Of a stretch of 64,000 bases of DNA, positions 23,413-35,299 are shown one piece after another. This stretch comes from Sycobia sp. Sy_11 (Eukaryota > Arthropoda > Insecta > Hymenoptera > Epichrysomallidae). The stretch lies in NCBI GenBank assembly GCA_018907035.1, contig JACCIC010000296.1, positions 124,001 to 188,000 of the forward strand. The letters run 5' to 3'. Under the pieces are notes generated by a model that had not been told where the DNA came from, ran no database searches, and was given only the letters and a program-made list of their open reading frames with translations. Each line of letters opens with the position of its first letter. The first letter of the stretch is position 1. Position numbers and translations under genes: made by a program.

Positions 23413-23720
23413 CTCCGACCTGGAGGTCGAGAACACCCTTGGTCGCAATCGCATCCGAGCGATCGACCAACGAGTGCTTGTAATTATGTGTAGAAACAAT
23501 CGTCAGTTTCATGCAAAATTCACAAACTGCATGATTAATTTTAATCACTTCAACCTAACTAGATTAGAGCGCCTAGGGGCTGTTGTCCGAGAAACTCCCC
23601 AGGACAAATCTGTATTAGTGTATAAGGAATAGATTAAGATCATGTAGTTGTAAGAACCCTTAAATTTAAGATTTTTTCTTTGTATATATAGTCGTAAAAA
23701 TCTCAATTTGGGGGGAGACA
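23413..23720 (+). other. Internal remnant and polypurine tract of the short-LTR element
   Basis: About 300 bp of element interior without an assignable gene. It ends in TTTGGGGGGAGACA immediately before the LTR, a good polypurine tract for plus-strand priming. The element is reduced to its ends, so Copia versus other classes cannot be decided. Confidence 0.55.
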
Positions 23721-23950
23721 TGTGAGGATTACATCCTCCACATAACCACGCCACGAGCGGCCTCACTACCGAAAGTGGGGGTAGCAGCGGCAGCGAAGCG
23801 CATCCGCGCTACAATTACTTTAGTCTTATCGTGTAGCTACTTAAGAGCGCAAGCACGTTTGTATATACATGTATAATAAAACAACATATATTACTCGAAC
23901 GTAGACTCGTTTTTGTTTCGGTGTACCTTCTAACCCGACCAAATCCTACA
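23721..23950 (+). repeat. 3' LTR (about 230 bp)
   Basis: Starts TGTGAGGATT directly after a polypurine tract and ends AATCCTACA. The TG...CA termini form a short inverted repeat (TGTGAGGATT versus the reverse complement TGTAGGATT). An AATAAAA signal lies near 23,875. Confidence 0.72.
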
Positions 23951-24540
23951 TCGCCTTAATTTAATTCTTGTGTATGATCGGGCAGGAATTAGGCCGCACT
24001 ACGGAGTCGCACGGCGGTAGATATATTTCTTACGTACATAAATATAGCAATTCCCGACAAAACTATTATTTATTTAATCAATTTAAATCATGACAAAATA
24101 TCGAAATTTCAAATTCAAATTTTAATCTTAATTTATAATTATAAAAATTGATATATTTATTTTGTCCATTAATTCCATCAGCGATTCTACTACTTCCATA
24201 TGAATTTATAGGTTGTACTTCTTTTTTTCGAATCTAACACAAACTTATTTTTTTGGTTTTTTAAAATTATCCGATGGGATTTGGCAGTACAGGGTGTAAT
24301 TGAAAATTTTATTTAAAAAAAGTGCTACCTGTCAAAAAATGACATTTATTTTTTAAATGTTGTTTTCAATTGTATTAAATTGGTGACTCCAATAACTTTT
24401 TCTACCATTTAAAAATAGATTTCAAGATTTTTCAATTCTGATGGGTTTCGCAAACTATACAACTAGGTGAAGTTAATTTTTGAAACCGAACGTAGATTTT
24501 CTTACAGTCATATTGATTAAATTGTTATAGTTAAATATAT
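23951..24540. other. AT-rich stretch
   Basis: A short GC-richer patch occurs at 23,970-24,020. No gene or repeat recognised before the ATATC cap of H2. Confidence 0.5.
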
Positions 24541-26427
24541 CATATCATATCATAGTTCATATCATATCATATGATATCATATGATATTATACTCATAATA
24601 ATAATAATAATTTATAAAGACAAAGCGTGTTTTTGTTTATAGACGATAACCTAAAAAACTACTGAACCGATTGTTCTGAAGTTTGACATATAGATTCTAG
24701 ATTATCTTGGGAAGGACATAGACTATGTTCTTTATTGAAAATCATTTTACTTTCATCAATAAATTAAGTTAATGGTTTTCACAATCAGTTTCACCAGCGG
24801 CCACTAGGTGGTGTCTTGAATCACGAACATCAAGTCAAAGTAGTTCGCTTAAAGTATTAATACCAGGCCAGTTCAAACGAATTTATATAATTTCCAACTT
24901 TGGGATTCGTATCCTAAAGAATGTGTGGCGTTAGTCGGTATTACCCTTTTTATTCTTCAGGTTAAACTGACACTACACTCACACCTTATGGATATCTTTT
25001 GATTTTTGTAAATTTTATTTTATCTTACGTGAAAAAATTTCTCTGTCTCACTCTCTCTCTGTCTTTCTTTCTCCTTCTCTGATAAAATGGTTCTGTATGC
25101 CGAATCATACTTAATATAATTTGTGACGACAATTCTATTTGTGTTTTTACAACCGCGAAACTATATATATAATATATCGTCACTTCTGCATAAAAAGGAA
25201 ATATCCATCGTCTGCTTAAAAAATATGCTATTCGCCATACCATTTCGCTTGAATTTCAGTTGGCATCACTACGAAAATATTCACGGTATTTAATTGAACA
25301 AACGAAAATATATGAAATATGTAATATATATTGTATGTATATTATATTGTACATATTATATATACACATTTTAAATTCGGTTTCTACTGAGAAATATTGA
25401 ATTGGCATGTATGGGCGGTTGATTATGATATCCCGTTGCCTCAAGTCGATTTATATATGCAGTTGTGTGTTTGGTTGATAGAATGCGATGTCCAGGTGTC
25501 TCTGGATGATTTCTATGGGGAATATTATATTTAGTTGATAGAAAAGGACGTCCAGATATGAGGAAATCAACTTCTATGGGAAGATTCATGTTGAGACGGT
25601 AATCTTTCCGAACGACTTCTATGGGGAGAATCGTATTTAGTCGTTAGGAAGCGATGCTAGCTTTCTCGGAACGAGTTCTACTGGGACTATCGTGTTTAGT
25701 TGATAGGAAACGAAGTTCAGGTATATCGGATCCACTTCTACGGCGAGTTTCGTCTTCGGATGATAGAATGCGATTTCCAGGTGTTTTGAAACGACTTATA
25801 CGGGGGGTTTCGTGTTTAGTTAGAAGGAACCGATGTTCAGGTAGGTCGGATCAACTTCTACGGGGAGTTTCGTGTTCGGATGATAGAATGCGATTTCCAG
25901 GTGTTTTCGAGCAACTTCTACGAGGAATTTCGTGTTCGGACGGTAGAAGATGATGTCCAGGTATGACGGGACGATGTCTACAGGGAGTGTCATGTATAGT
26001 TGGTGGGAAAATATGTCGAGGTATGTCATTACGACTTCTATGAAGAGATTAGTATTCTATCATTCCAACACGCCCACTCTCAGTAAGAGTCGTCCTAGGA
26101 TAACTGGAAATTGTATTCTACCTCCCTAACACAAAACCCTCTATAGCACTCGTCCCGAGACATTTCCTATAGTCCGAACATGATGCTCTCTGTAAACGTC
26201 GTCTCGAGACACTTGCACATATTTTTCTACTGCTCGAACTCGAAAGTACAATTTTTCCCATAAAAGTCGTATGTAATATGCATCTGTGTGTGATTTTATA
26301 AAATGGTCGGCAAAATATCAACTTTTTGAAGTAAACGCTACATTGAAACAGCTTTTTAGGCAGATACGATGATAGATAAATTACGGTGAATTATTTATAG
26401 AAACATAGATTTTTATATATAGAGTAC
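24540..26427 (+). mobile_element. Helitron-like element H2, 5' and middle part
   Basis: An ATATC-type cap (24,540-24,595) is followed by the conserved start AATTTATAAAGACAAAGCG, the GGCCACTAGGTGG block, the CT slot (25,041-25,065), and the minisatellite (25,380-26,275). The 3' approach ends abruptly at AGAGTAC (26,427). The missing 3' tip reappears at 38,867-38,950 after a nest of foreign DNA. Confidence 0.7.
25380..26275. repeat. 60-bp minisatellite with inverted second half (H2)
   Basis: Forward units at an exact 60-bp step (CGACTTCTA-type anchor at about 25,612, 25,672, 25,732, 25,792, 25,852, 25,912, 25,972 and 26,032). They are followed from about 26,060 by inverted units (AGTCGTCCTAGGATA, GTATTCTACCTCCC). 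Because 60 is a multiple of three, open frames persist on both strands with 20-residue repeats. Confidence 0.85.
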
Positions 26428-27204
26428 TGTGACGTCTGGGCATATTCGCCTTTCGTGCACATCAACTTTATTCGAAGTGCACACGCATATATTTAAACAT
26501 ACGCATGTGTGCTTCGATCTACCCTGGCTTTGTTTCGAGCGGGGAGTTTCCTCCACTAGCTCGGGATTATTAAACAATTGAGAAAAAGGAAAAGAAAATA
26601 TAGATATTCTTTGTTTATTTTAAAGTGATTCCTATGCTAGTTTATATAAATCAAAGTCCAAGGGGCTTTACTTGAATACAGGTTCCCTTTCCATTAAAAG
26701 GAAAACCGTATTCGCCTCGGGCCTGCCGATTTATTTCCCTATCAGAGAGAATATGTATGTTTTATTTGTGTGAACAACAAAGAGAAGGGCATGTACAGTC
26801 CTACTATGAAGGAGGACCAGCCACTTCCCCGGATGACGGAAAGATGTGAGATAGAAGAGAGGAAAAAAACGAATATAATAGTTCATTTGTAAATAATTTT
26901 ATTGCTTACTTGAGAGAGAGGGAGAGAGAGAGAGATGCTGATGTTACTTATCCTTGGCTAGTCGAGACTGCTTCTTCTATTGGACTGCGACTGAGACTAC
27001 TGATACTGAAACTGATACTGGACTCGCTGCTGCTGCTGGACTGAGACAGACACTACTTTTGTGGAAAAAGGGTGCTTTATATACTCAATTTTTCTATAAC
27101 CATCCGCAATCCCTCTCTCTGCTCCTCGTTTTTATGGCTTACTTTATGTGTTATTTATTTTTCTTAAATTTTTCCTATTTTTATGCTAACTATTTATTTT
27201 ATTT
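26428..27204. mobile_element. Left end of the nested insertion, LTR-like, unassigned
   Basis: Begins TGTGACGTCTGGG right after H2 is cut, preceded by GTAC. The right edge of the nest ends ATGTTACA and is followed by GTAT (38,867). TG...CA ends plus a near-4-bp target duplication suggest an LTR element as the outer insertion. The sequence contains a GA-rich tract (26,913-26,936) and CTGATACTGA-like simple repeats. No ORF is assigned. Confidence 0.4.
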
Positions 27205-27517
27205 AAAATTATGGAACGACTTCTACTGGGTCTATCGTGTTTAGTTGGTAGGAAACGATGTTTAGGTATGTCGGGACAACTTCTACGAGTAGTTTCGTGT
27301 TTGAATGATAGAATGCGATTTCCATATGATTTGGAACGGCTTCTTCGGGGATTGTCATGCATAGTTAGTGGGAAACGATGTCCAGGTATCTCATTACGAC
27401 TTCTATAAACAGATTAGTATTCTATCATTCGAACACGCACACTCCCAGTAAGAGTCGTCCCGGGATAACTAGACATTGTATTCTACCTCCCCAACACATA
27501 ACGCTCTAATATAGCAG
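27205..27517 (+). repeat. Helitron-like minisatellite fragment inside the nest
   Basis: Forward 60-bp units (27,205-27,415) pass into inverted units (27,420-27,517), as in H2 and H3. This is a separate, end-less piece of the same family. Confidence 0.75.
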
Positions 27518-27925
27518 CTTCGATCCAAAGCTACATGATCATAAAATATCTGCGTCATTTACATTGCAACGATTTTACTGCAAGCATGCACTGTTTCCAA
27601 AAATTGTAAAAAATTCATCCTGAAACCACTAAAATGTATTATACAATTATAAGTTATAATATATATGTATATATATTATAACTTCAGACACAGTGGTTAA
27701 TAATTACGGTTCGTAGCTATCTGCGTGAGCGCTTTCACGACGCTGCTCGCCCGCTCTGCTGGGCTAATGCTACGGAAAGGGGACAGGGAAATCGAATTGA
27801 AGTACGCCGTAGTATTAACGAGATTAGAACAATAAAGTCGATTTTTATTGCTTAAAACTTTCATACATGACTTGAGTAGCTCAGACACTACTCACGTATC
27901 GCGGGTTCCATGACAATACAATAAA
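27518..27925 (-). other. 3' end region of the minus-strand gypsy-type element
   Basis: Follows the truncated integrase. Read on the minus strand it has a GC-richer block (27,715-27,790) and AATAAA-like signals near 27,865, so it may include an LTR. A short AT palindrome lies at 27,645-27,680. No matching 5' LTR was found, so the boundary is not fixed. Confidence 0.35.
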
Positions 27926-27927
27926 TA

Positions 27928-28479
27928 TTATACAAGTTCGCGATCGATAGAAGACAACCTGGCGATTCTACCGAAAATTAATTCATACGGTGTATGCTTG
28001 GTGCTTTCTTGGACACAAGTGTTATAATTTAAAATGGCTATGTATAACCAACTGTCCCATTCCTCGTCGTTGGTAGTATATTGTTTTAAGAACTCACCCA
28101 AAACTAAGGGTACTGCTACGTAGAATTTAGAGAATTGATCTTGCATTGCCAAGATGTATTCGTTTCCAAGTTTAGTAGGGGCTAATGGCCCTACGATATC
28201 TAAAGCTATTTTATAAAAGGGTGTACTAGGGGTGTCGGTGATCACCATTGATTGTTTGGTCTATAATCTCACTAGTTTTTTAAGTTGACAATCCAAACAT
28301 TGTTGTATTCTTCTTTGAATGCCTTCCTTTAAGTTATTCCAATAATACTTCTGTATGATTCGATTATATGTCTTGGACTCTCCTCTATGTCCGCCTATTG
28401 GTGACTTATTTAACTCGTAGAAAATTTCGTCCTTCCTTTTCTGTGGGACGAAGGGTGTCAGTGCAAATGATAATTTCAA
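27928..28479 (-). pseudogene. Integrase remnant of the minus-strand gypsy-type element
   Basis: 28,479-28,261 carries the zinc-binding part (GGHRGESKTYNRI, then CLDCQLKK). 28,248-27,928 carries FYKIALDIVGPLAPT, with the first catalytic aspartate, and then QDQFSKFYVAVPL. The sequence jumps from there to a C-terminal stretch (EWDSWLYIAILNYN, KHTPYELIFG). The second aspartate and the glutamate of the DDE triad are therefore lost in an internal deletion, and the C-terminus is truncated. Integrase would have joined element DNA to the chromosome; this copy cannot. Confidence 0.88.
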
Positions 28480-29034
28480 TCGGGGAATTCATAAAAGATG
28501 CTTTTATTGTTTCAAGAATGTCTTGCCATTCTATGTTTTTAATTTTCTTGCTTTTGGCAATGCTAATAATGTTTTCTCCTATTTTGATTAGAATTTCCTT
28601 TAAAATTGACAAAGTTTTGTATATATTGATTTTTATTATAGTCATGGATATGGGTGTTTCTCCTCGTATGCATAACGCGAAGAGGTTTCTGCAGTGCGCC
28701 CCTTTTATTTGTTGGATGTCTTCAATATCCATTGGATTAATGCTTATGCCGTTATTTTCTAGTAGTTTTTTAGCAGCGTTGTCACAGGGCTTTCCGTCGC
28801 AGTTACGAAGAAAAGGATGTTATCTTTGCGGTCGCATATTAAATCTTTAGTTTCTATTACCTTGCCTCTTTCAACTTCGTATTCTTTGTCGTGATTTGGG
28901 CTAACTGACGAGTCGTTCGAGGATATTGATTTCACCTCTTCTGGCTGATTAGCGGTTATCAGTTGGGGTAAGGCTGTTGGTTCGGCCTCAAATTCTTCGG
29001 GTGATTCTGGCTCGCTTTCGGCATAACAAGGCGC
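28480..29034 (-). pseudogene. pol linker between RNase H and integrase, degraded
   Basis: Minus-strand sequence between the RNase H and integrase segments. An open stretch at 28,732-28,406 (DIEDIQQIKGAHCRNLFAL, ISIAKSKKIKNIEWQDILE) probably belongs to the pol tether, although no domain is named. Frameshifts separate it from both neighbours. Confidence 0.5.
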
Positions 29035-29868
29035 CTATAGTGCCGCGTCATACGTAGGCCTTTTTCTTATCGGAGATATTTGATTAGTTTCCTCTTGCGT
29101 AATATCCTTTGTTCTTTTGTTTTCGATTACTGGTAAAGGAGATTTTTCGGATTCCCCTTGGGTAATCTTTTTAGGTCGTCCTCTCTTCTTTGGTTGTGTA
29201 ATTATCTTAAGATTTGATTTATGTTTATCCGTGCGTCCTGGTATATTTGCTGTAACTATTTCAGGTGCATTTCGTGATAATGCGTCTGCGTTGGAATTGG
29301 ATTTTCCTGGTTTATACAAGACGGTATAATCGTATTTGGAGAGATTGAAACGCCATTTTTGTACTTGTGTATTCCAATCTGCTGATTTAAACCAAACCAT
29401 GGGTTGATGGTCAGTGATGATTGTTATTTTTCTTTCATATACGTAGGAACGAAATGCCTGTACATTATGTACGACTGCTAGGGCTTCCTTTTCGTAAACC
29501 TCGTATTTAAGTTCTGTATTGCGTAAAACTCTAGAAGTAGATGCTATGGGTCTATCTTTCCCTATTTCCCCCTGGGACAGAATATCTCCTATAGCGTATC
29601 CTGCGGCAGCAGTTGTTATATTAAATGGTTGAGTAAGGTCAGGGAATTGTAATAAACGTGCATTACATTGAATGTTTTTTAAAGTCTGAAAGGCTATTTC
29701 GGTTTTGTTTGACCATTCAAATGGTACTATGCAGCAATTTGACCATTCAAATGGTATTATGCAGCAACTAAACCAAGAAACTGTCCCGCGTTCTTTGCGT
29801 TTTTCGATCGTAGGAAATCTTTTACAGCTTCTACCTTTTTTTTTCGTCGGGACTAAGTCCTTTTTCAC
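29035..29868 (-). pseudogene. RT connection and RNase H of the minus-strand gypsy-type element
   Basis: One open frame of 277 codons. It carries TEIAFQTLKNIQCNARLLQFPDL in overlapping pieces, an RNase H core (VYEKEALAVVHNVQAFRSY, then IITDHQPMVWFK) and the end motif KPGKSNSNADALSRN. The usual TDAS start of RNase H reads ITTAAAG, so the first acidic residue appears lost. A 33-bp in-frame tandem duplication at about 29,707-29,768 repeats PFEWSN-type sequence. A lysine/proline-rich extension follows ADALSRN. Confidence 0.88.
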
Positions 29869-29881
29869 TTAAACGGTGTCT

Positions 29882-31094
29882 TAGATAATTCACTTCTCTT
29901 TTCAGAAATTCGCACTTCTCCGTTTGTAATTTCAATCCGGCGTCTCGAAGTCTGTTGAATTATAGGCTCAATTTTCTATCGTGTTCTGCCAGTGTCTTTG
30001 CATATATTACAATGTTGTCCAGGTACACAAACAGTTCTCTGCCTTGTAGTCCTCTTAATAAGGTATCCATTAACCTTTGAAAAGTGGCAGGTGCATTTTT
30101 CAACCCAAAAGGCATACGAACGAATTGATAGTGTCCAAATGGCTTACTAAAAGCTGTTTTATGTGCATCTCTCGGGTCCATCTTAATTTTTTTGAAACCC
30201 TGTCGTAAGATCCATTACAGAATAATATTTTGCATCTCCTACTTGGTCAAATATCTCAGTGATGTTCGGCAGTGGATAGGCATCGCTTACTCGTTTTTCG
30301 TTCAAAGCTCTGTAGTCAAACATCATTCGCCATCTCGGTCGACCTTGTAAGTCTGCTTTCTCTTTTACAATCAAAATTGGGCTGTTAAACGGGGAATTGG
30401 AGTTCTCTATTACCCCTTGGTTTAATAAATCATTCATCTGTCTATTTATTTCTTCTTTGAGCGAGTGAGGAAATTGGTATTGTCGGGCATTGACTGGCTC
30501 TTCATCTGTGGTTTTTATTCTGTGAGTTATAGTATCTGTTCCAGGCAATGAATCTCCGGGTAGAAAGAAAATGTCACGATTTTTTTCGTCTAAATGCTGT
30601 ACGTATTCTTTTTCGGTTTCATCAAGATGATCTGTGCTTATTATATCTCTTATATATGCGGTTTGTACGGAAGTTAAGTTGTTCGTGGGGAAAACGGTAG
30701 GTTCATTATTTATCCCCTTTGAGTGGATATTCAGTTCTTTAAATATAAGATCTTGTGTAAGTGAATAAAGCTTCTTTGTGGATATACTCTCAGTACCGTA
30801 GTAATTATTTAAAAATTCATTTATTTCATCATCTATGTGTAACAATTCTTCGTTCAGCCTTTGTTGTTCATCGTTTATTCCGCTCTCGTCGCTCTGACTA
30901 TCTATAGATGCATTCGCGAGTAATGAGTCTACCATATGGTCTATTCCTCCTTCTTCCATTTCCGTGGCTAAATTATTGCGAAGCATCTCTGGTGATACAA
31001 ATTCAATCGATTGGTCATGTGTATGAAGAAACTCTAGTCGTTTCATCTCGTAGGTTAGTGTTACTCGAACGTCGCTTAAGTATCGTGCCCCCAA
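29882..31094 (-). pseudogene. Protease end and reverse transcriptase of the minus-strand gypsy-type element
   Basis: 31,094-30,183 begins with the protease tail (GARYLSDVRVTLTYE) and runs through a spacer into RT fingers (QGVIENSNSPFNSPILIVKEK, MMFDYRALNEKR, AYPLPNITEIFD). A frameshift at about 30,183 leads to 30,181-29,960 with FGHYQFVRMPFGLKNAP and the catalytic box. The box reads YLDN instead of YLDD, so one active-site aspartate is gone. A stop follows near 29,960. Gypsy-type RT, in the broad 17.6/297 style by motif; inactive. Confidence 0.9.
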
Positions 31095-31590
31095 AATACT
31101 GATACGGTATTGGAAAATGATCAGAGACGACGTGGAAACTAGAGATTCCTCCCAAAAATTTAAGTTTTAAAGTTCCTAGTGTGGAAAATTGTTCTGAGCT
31201 TATCCTCCTCAAGAGTCCTTTCTGTGACTCATCGATTTTGAATTGATGGGGTATGGTTCCTATTTTTATTAAATTTCCTTCAGATCCTGTGTCTATTAGG
31301 AATCTACATTTGCCATCCATTGGATTTTTGGTAATCACAGTAGGAAGTAACTCCGTTTCCTGTTCGACGTAGATATTCACAATGCTAAATGCAGGGATGC
31401 CTAAGATTTCATTTCCTAGTCGTAAGTTCGTCGTTCGGCCAGCTATGATGAGTTGTTTATAGCTAAAGTTTAATTCGGCGTTGGTATCTTTTAATAATTC
31501 TGATCCTATGATTCCATTTTATGGAATAGAAAAATCGTCTGATACCACAAGAAGTTCGATTCTTTGTCCGGCAATTTTCACCCTGATATT
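31015..31590 (-). pseudogene. Tandem retropepsin-like region
   Basis: Read on the minus strand from about 31,590, one frame runs ELLVVSDDFSIP, stop, NGIIGSELL, then AELNF. This is the C-terminal half of a retropepsin. The same frame continues through IPAFSIVNIYVEQE into a second unit with CRFLIDTGSEGNLI (active-site DTG) and SSFHVVSDHFPIPY, which joins GARYL after a frameshift. Two retropepsin-like units in tandem are therefore visible, the first lacking its DTG half through deletion or frameshift. Retropepsins cleave Gag-Pol. Confidence 0.7.
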
Positions 31591-31891
31591 GACTACTCAG
31601 TTCGCCGAGAAGTTGGTGCATGTTTTTTGATTGGGCGTAAAAATCCTTTAAATGTTCTTTAAATTCCTCGACTGTGGAGAATGCGTACTCAGATATTATT
31701 TCTCTTGCTTCACCCAAGAGTTTTCTCTTAAGTAATTTCATGAAGCTTTCTTCGAGATTGTTGCTTATGAGTTCCCTAGCTTCTGTACAGTATTCTAAGA
31801 AATGGCTAAGGGGAATATTTTTCCCGTCAAATTCAGGAACAAATTTTAGTGCTTCCTTTAAAAATATGGTTGTAAATTGATCGTTCGCCAT
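31591..31891 (-). pseudogene. gag remnant of the minus-strand gypsy-type element
   Basis: ATG at 31,891 (MANDQFTTIF), then FVPEFDGKNIPLSHFLEYC and KLLGEAREIISEYAFSTVEEF, the capsid-like Gag of the 17.6/297-type group. It passes into protease sequence at about 31,590 in a different frame, so the C-terminal nucleocapsid part is missing. Gag would form the cytoplasmic particle. Confidence 0.85.
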
Positions 31892-31892
31892 T

Positions 31893-32246
31893 TTAGTACT
31901 TGGTAGGTGTTAAGCAATCACTTGTCAGGTGCGATAAGTATGGTCTGACCGTCTTTTGTTCGGCAAAGTCTATAGAGTCACCGGAGAACGATAAGTTTTC
32001 AGGGGTAGGTGAACCTGTGTGTATGGGACTGACGTCTTCTATATTTTGTTCAATATTTGACTGTTCTCGAGGCGTTGATGAACCAGATGGCGTAAATTTT
32101 ATTTCTTTTAAGTCTTTCGGAGGAGTTCTGAATTTGTCCTCTCTTGGTCGATTTTCGGATTCGTTTTTTAATGGAGTTTCTAAGGATGTGAGGCAGTTGC
32201 GTGTGACTTCCGTTTGTTTCGATATTTTATTTTCATTCGTAATTAA
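31893..32246 (-). other. AUG-less open frame upstream of gag
   Basis: A minus-strand frame of about 117 codons without a stop and without any ATG, ending just before the gag ATG. The conceptual product is rich in P, S, T, E and K (PPKDLKEIKFTPSGSS; DVSPIHTGSPTPENLSFSG). Such a run is unexpected in this AT-rich setting. It may be a leader peptide, an upstream gag extension or an exon. No family recognised. Confidence 0.4.
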
Positions 32247-32249
32247 TTA

Positions 32250-34316
32250 GATTTATTCTCTCTCTTTTTGAATTGTTTCGTTTAATGGTTTAAATCAATT
32301 TTAATTGTTTCCTCAACCTTCATTAATCAAAATTTGCTTTACAAATATTGTTATATAAGTACAATTGGCAAAAAGTTATGATATACGCATATGTTATATA
32401 ATATGCATATTAATTCTTAAATTCTAAATATATTATTTCAAATTCTGACATTAATAAAGTACTGTGTAAAAAATAACAATAAGAGTATGCTTGCATCAAT
32501 AGTTATGAATATAAGATGTGCGAATATTAAATTCTTTTAAATAAAGTATAGTTGCATATAAAGACAAGAGATAGATGCAATTACTATTAATAATAATTCA
32601 GATGTTGATCAGCCCCCTTCAAGCTCCAGTAATATATTTATATTATATATGTCAATATAGTATATTATGTCATACGTGTGTAGTACCATATATCAAATCT
32701 TGTATATATTTATATATATATATTGTTGTTTTTCATTATTCTTATAAAATTTACATTAATGTGCTCATGTTATATATTTTATTTTTATATATTTAATTAT
32801 TATTTAAAATAACGTTTTATCAATTACATTTTTTTTATTATCATATAATATCTCATTGAACTGTATATAATTATATATTTAACACCAATCGTTACATATC
32901 TGAATGATGTATTTATGACCCTTTCCCCTTGTCGTCCAGCTCACTAACTTTTAGAAGTCAGTAGTAAATACCCTTTGCATTTTCTCGAGCCATACCCTAT
33001 ATATATATAAAAAAAAGGGAATAAATTGAAGGCATTGAGCCTTTCTTATAGTAAGCATTGAGCAACTGACAGTTGCTGTGTAAGTGCTATCAAAAGGAAA
33101 ATAATGCACATTCTGCAAATGTAAGAATTGCATATTACTCAGGAAAGCAAGAGGTATTGGGAACGCTTCAATAAAAATAAATTTAACCACAATTTATGAT
33201 TGTCAATAGGAATAACCTGTTGGGAAAAACAGGCCCTCGACAAGTAATGTGTATATTGTTAACAATCAAGATTCTTGCTTGAAAATCTATTTTCTTGTAA
33301 CCAATTGTCCAGCTTATTTATTTAATACACAACTAGTGACAGAGCAGTGAATGTGACACATATAAAAAAAAGGTTAATACCTGTCTGCTACATAAGACAG
33401 TATAACCTATATGTCAAGTGTGGTACATTTAGGGGACAGAAATTGAAAACATAAAAAGTGTGGGAAGGAAAAGGAATTTTCCATCCCAGTAAAGTGCAAA
33501 AGACTTATGTGGACCACAGCAATGGTGGATATCAAGATAATAAATATTCATAAATAATTATAAGTTTTTACAAAAATACTTTGTAAGTATTTTTACACCA
33601 TACGCTGTTGCTGCTTTATATAAAGTACAGCCAGACAGATATAATTCAAAATAGCGTACATTCACTGCAAAGTACTTTGTAGTATATAGTAACAAAATAA
33701 ATAAATAAGATACCACTCGAAAAAGAAAATTTCAACAATAGAAGTCATCTTTCAAATAACTGATCAGAAGACAAACGAGAATATAAAATTCACAACTTAA
33801 TAATAGAAATTGGTAAACAAGTAATAAATAATTTTTGCATAAACAATCAAAAAAAAAACTTTTAAAAATTTTTTTTTGAAATTTTATATACATTTGTAGA
33901 AACAAAAGGAATGTCGGCTTAAATTATTTTAACTTCAACAATTTTTTTTTTAAATTTTTCTAGTACTTTTTTTTCTTTTATATTGCTCCAGCGCACTAAA
34001 CACCATAAGAACTTTCACACTTCTAAATCACAATAATACCTGCATTATAAACATAATAGTATTAATAATTAATAAATGTTGATAATTAATAATTAATAAA
34101 TAATATAACAATAATAATCAAAAATAAAAAGAGAGAAAAATAAAACATATACTTACCTCATGCAACGATTATTTGGTCCAGAGTCAGAAATACAATAAGA
34201 AATAAATAAAATAAGGTTGAAAAAAAATAAAGCAAAGAAATAAAGGATAACAAAACGACATTTTAACAAAATAGGCTAACAATTATTTTTTTTATGTGTA
34301 ATATAAATAGACCAAC

Positions 34317-34367
<51 letters not shown>

Positions 34368-34560
34368 TATATAATAAAAGGAAAAAGACTGATAGTTATA
34401 AGTTAAAATAAAAATAAACAAAGATAGACGTTTTTATCGAACCTTGAAAATCAGCGATCATCAGCTCGTTAGACGTGTATACAAACAAACACCACAATAG
34501 GTCATAAAAACACGTTCTTAATCTAGGGCTGTATAATAAATTTTACATAATTATAATTTC
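32250..34560. other. AT-rich stretch between the two gypsy-type elements
   Basis: No domain-bearing ORF. The AT microsatellite at about 34,321-34,362 is clear. The missing 5' LTR of the minus-strand element and the missing 5' LTR of the plus-strand element should lie here, but I cannot delimit either. Confidence 0.45.
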
Positions 34561-34590
34561 TTTTATTACGGACATACCTACTTGAGTAAA

Positions 34591-35286
34591 ATGGAGGCTA
34601 AACCGTCGACAAGTCGGGCATTAGCCGACGAGGAAAACAGATTAAACAGTCTTTTCACGGTAATGACGCCTGAGCAGCTCGCTCAAGAAGCTAGGCAGCA
34701 CAACATCGTAACACAAGATAATACTGAAGCTCTCCGCGACAGATTAGTCAGGTTTGAACTGAGATGTCTCTTCGGAAACAGCGCTGCTGGGTGGAATGAG
34801 ATGAATGATGAAATTCATCCAGACATCTCGGCAATATTGAAAGTTCTGAACTCCACAGAACTAGATAAGATAGAAGAGACGAAAGCTAACAAAGCGACAG
34901 CTGTCAACGTAGAAATATGGAATACTGCCGCTCAGCAGAGCTCACAACATCAAGCAAACACGACAACACCACCATGGGGTTTTCCAATCAACACCCCATT
35001 TGGAGGTTATAATATGGGCCCATGGCTATCACCATCGGCCCATAGCACAAACCTGCACGGCGCAGAGGCAATGCCCGCACCCATGATAAACCCCTGGTAT
35101 ATCCTACCAGGACCTATCCAGATTTTCTCTAATGACAGACAAGTAGATCTAGTCCTAAAAATAGACGAGCAGCAAATTTCAGCGCGCTTCAGAGTGTCGA
35201 CATCCCTGCCGTACGATATCATTCTCGGGATGGATATCCTAATCCAGTTACAGATGAGAATTGATTTCGCCAAAGCGACATGGTAA
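34591..35286 (+). pseudogene. gag N-terminus fused to protease C-terminus (gypsy-type)
   Basis: One open frame of 231 codons from the ATG at 34,591. Residues about 25-65 (TPEQLAQEARQHNI, ALRDRLVRF) resemble a SAP-like start, also seen in the gag at 46,848. The middle is low-complexity (S/T/P/G-rich). From about residue 175 the sequence becomes a retropepsin tail (QVDLVLKIDEQQISARF, then LPYDIILGMDILI). The capsid core, zinc knuckles and DTG active site are missing between them, so an in-frame deletion made this fusion. No activity is expected. Confidence 0.8.
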
Positions 35287-35299
35287 ACACCTAGGAAAA

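Noticed and set aside
25612..26050. Possible CRISPR-like array of regular repeats
   Set aside because: Units are contiguous degenerate 60-bp repeats without spacers, in a eukaryotic transposon.
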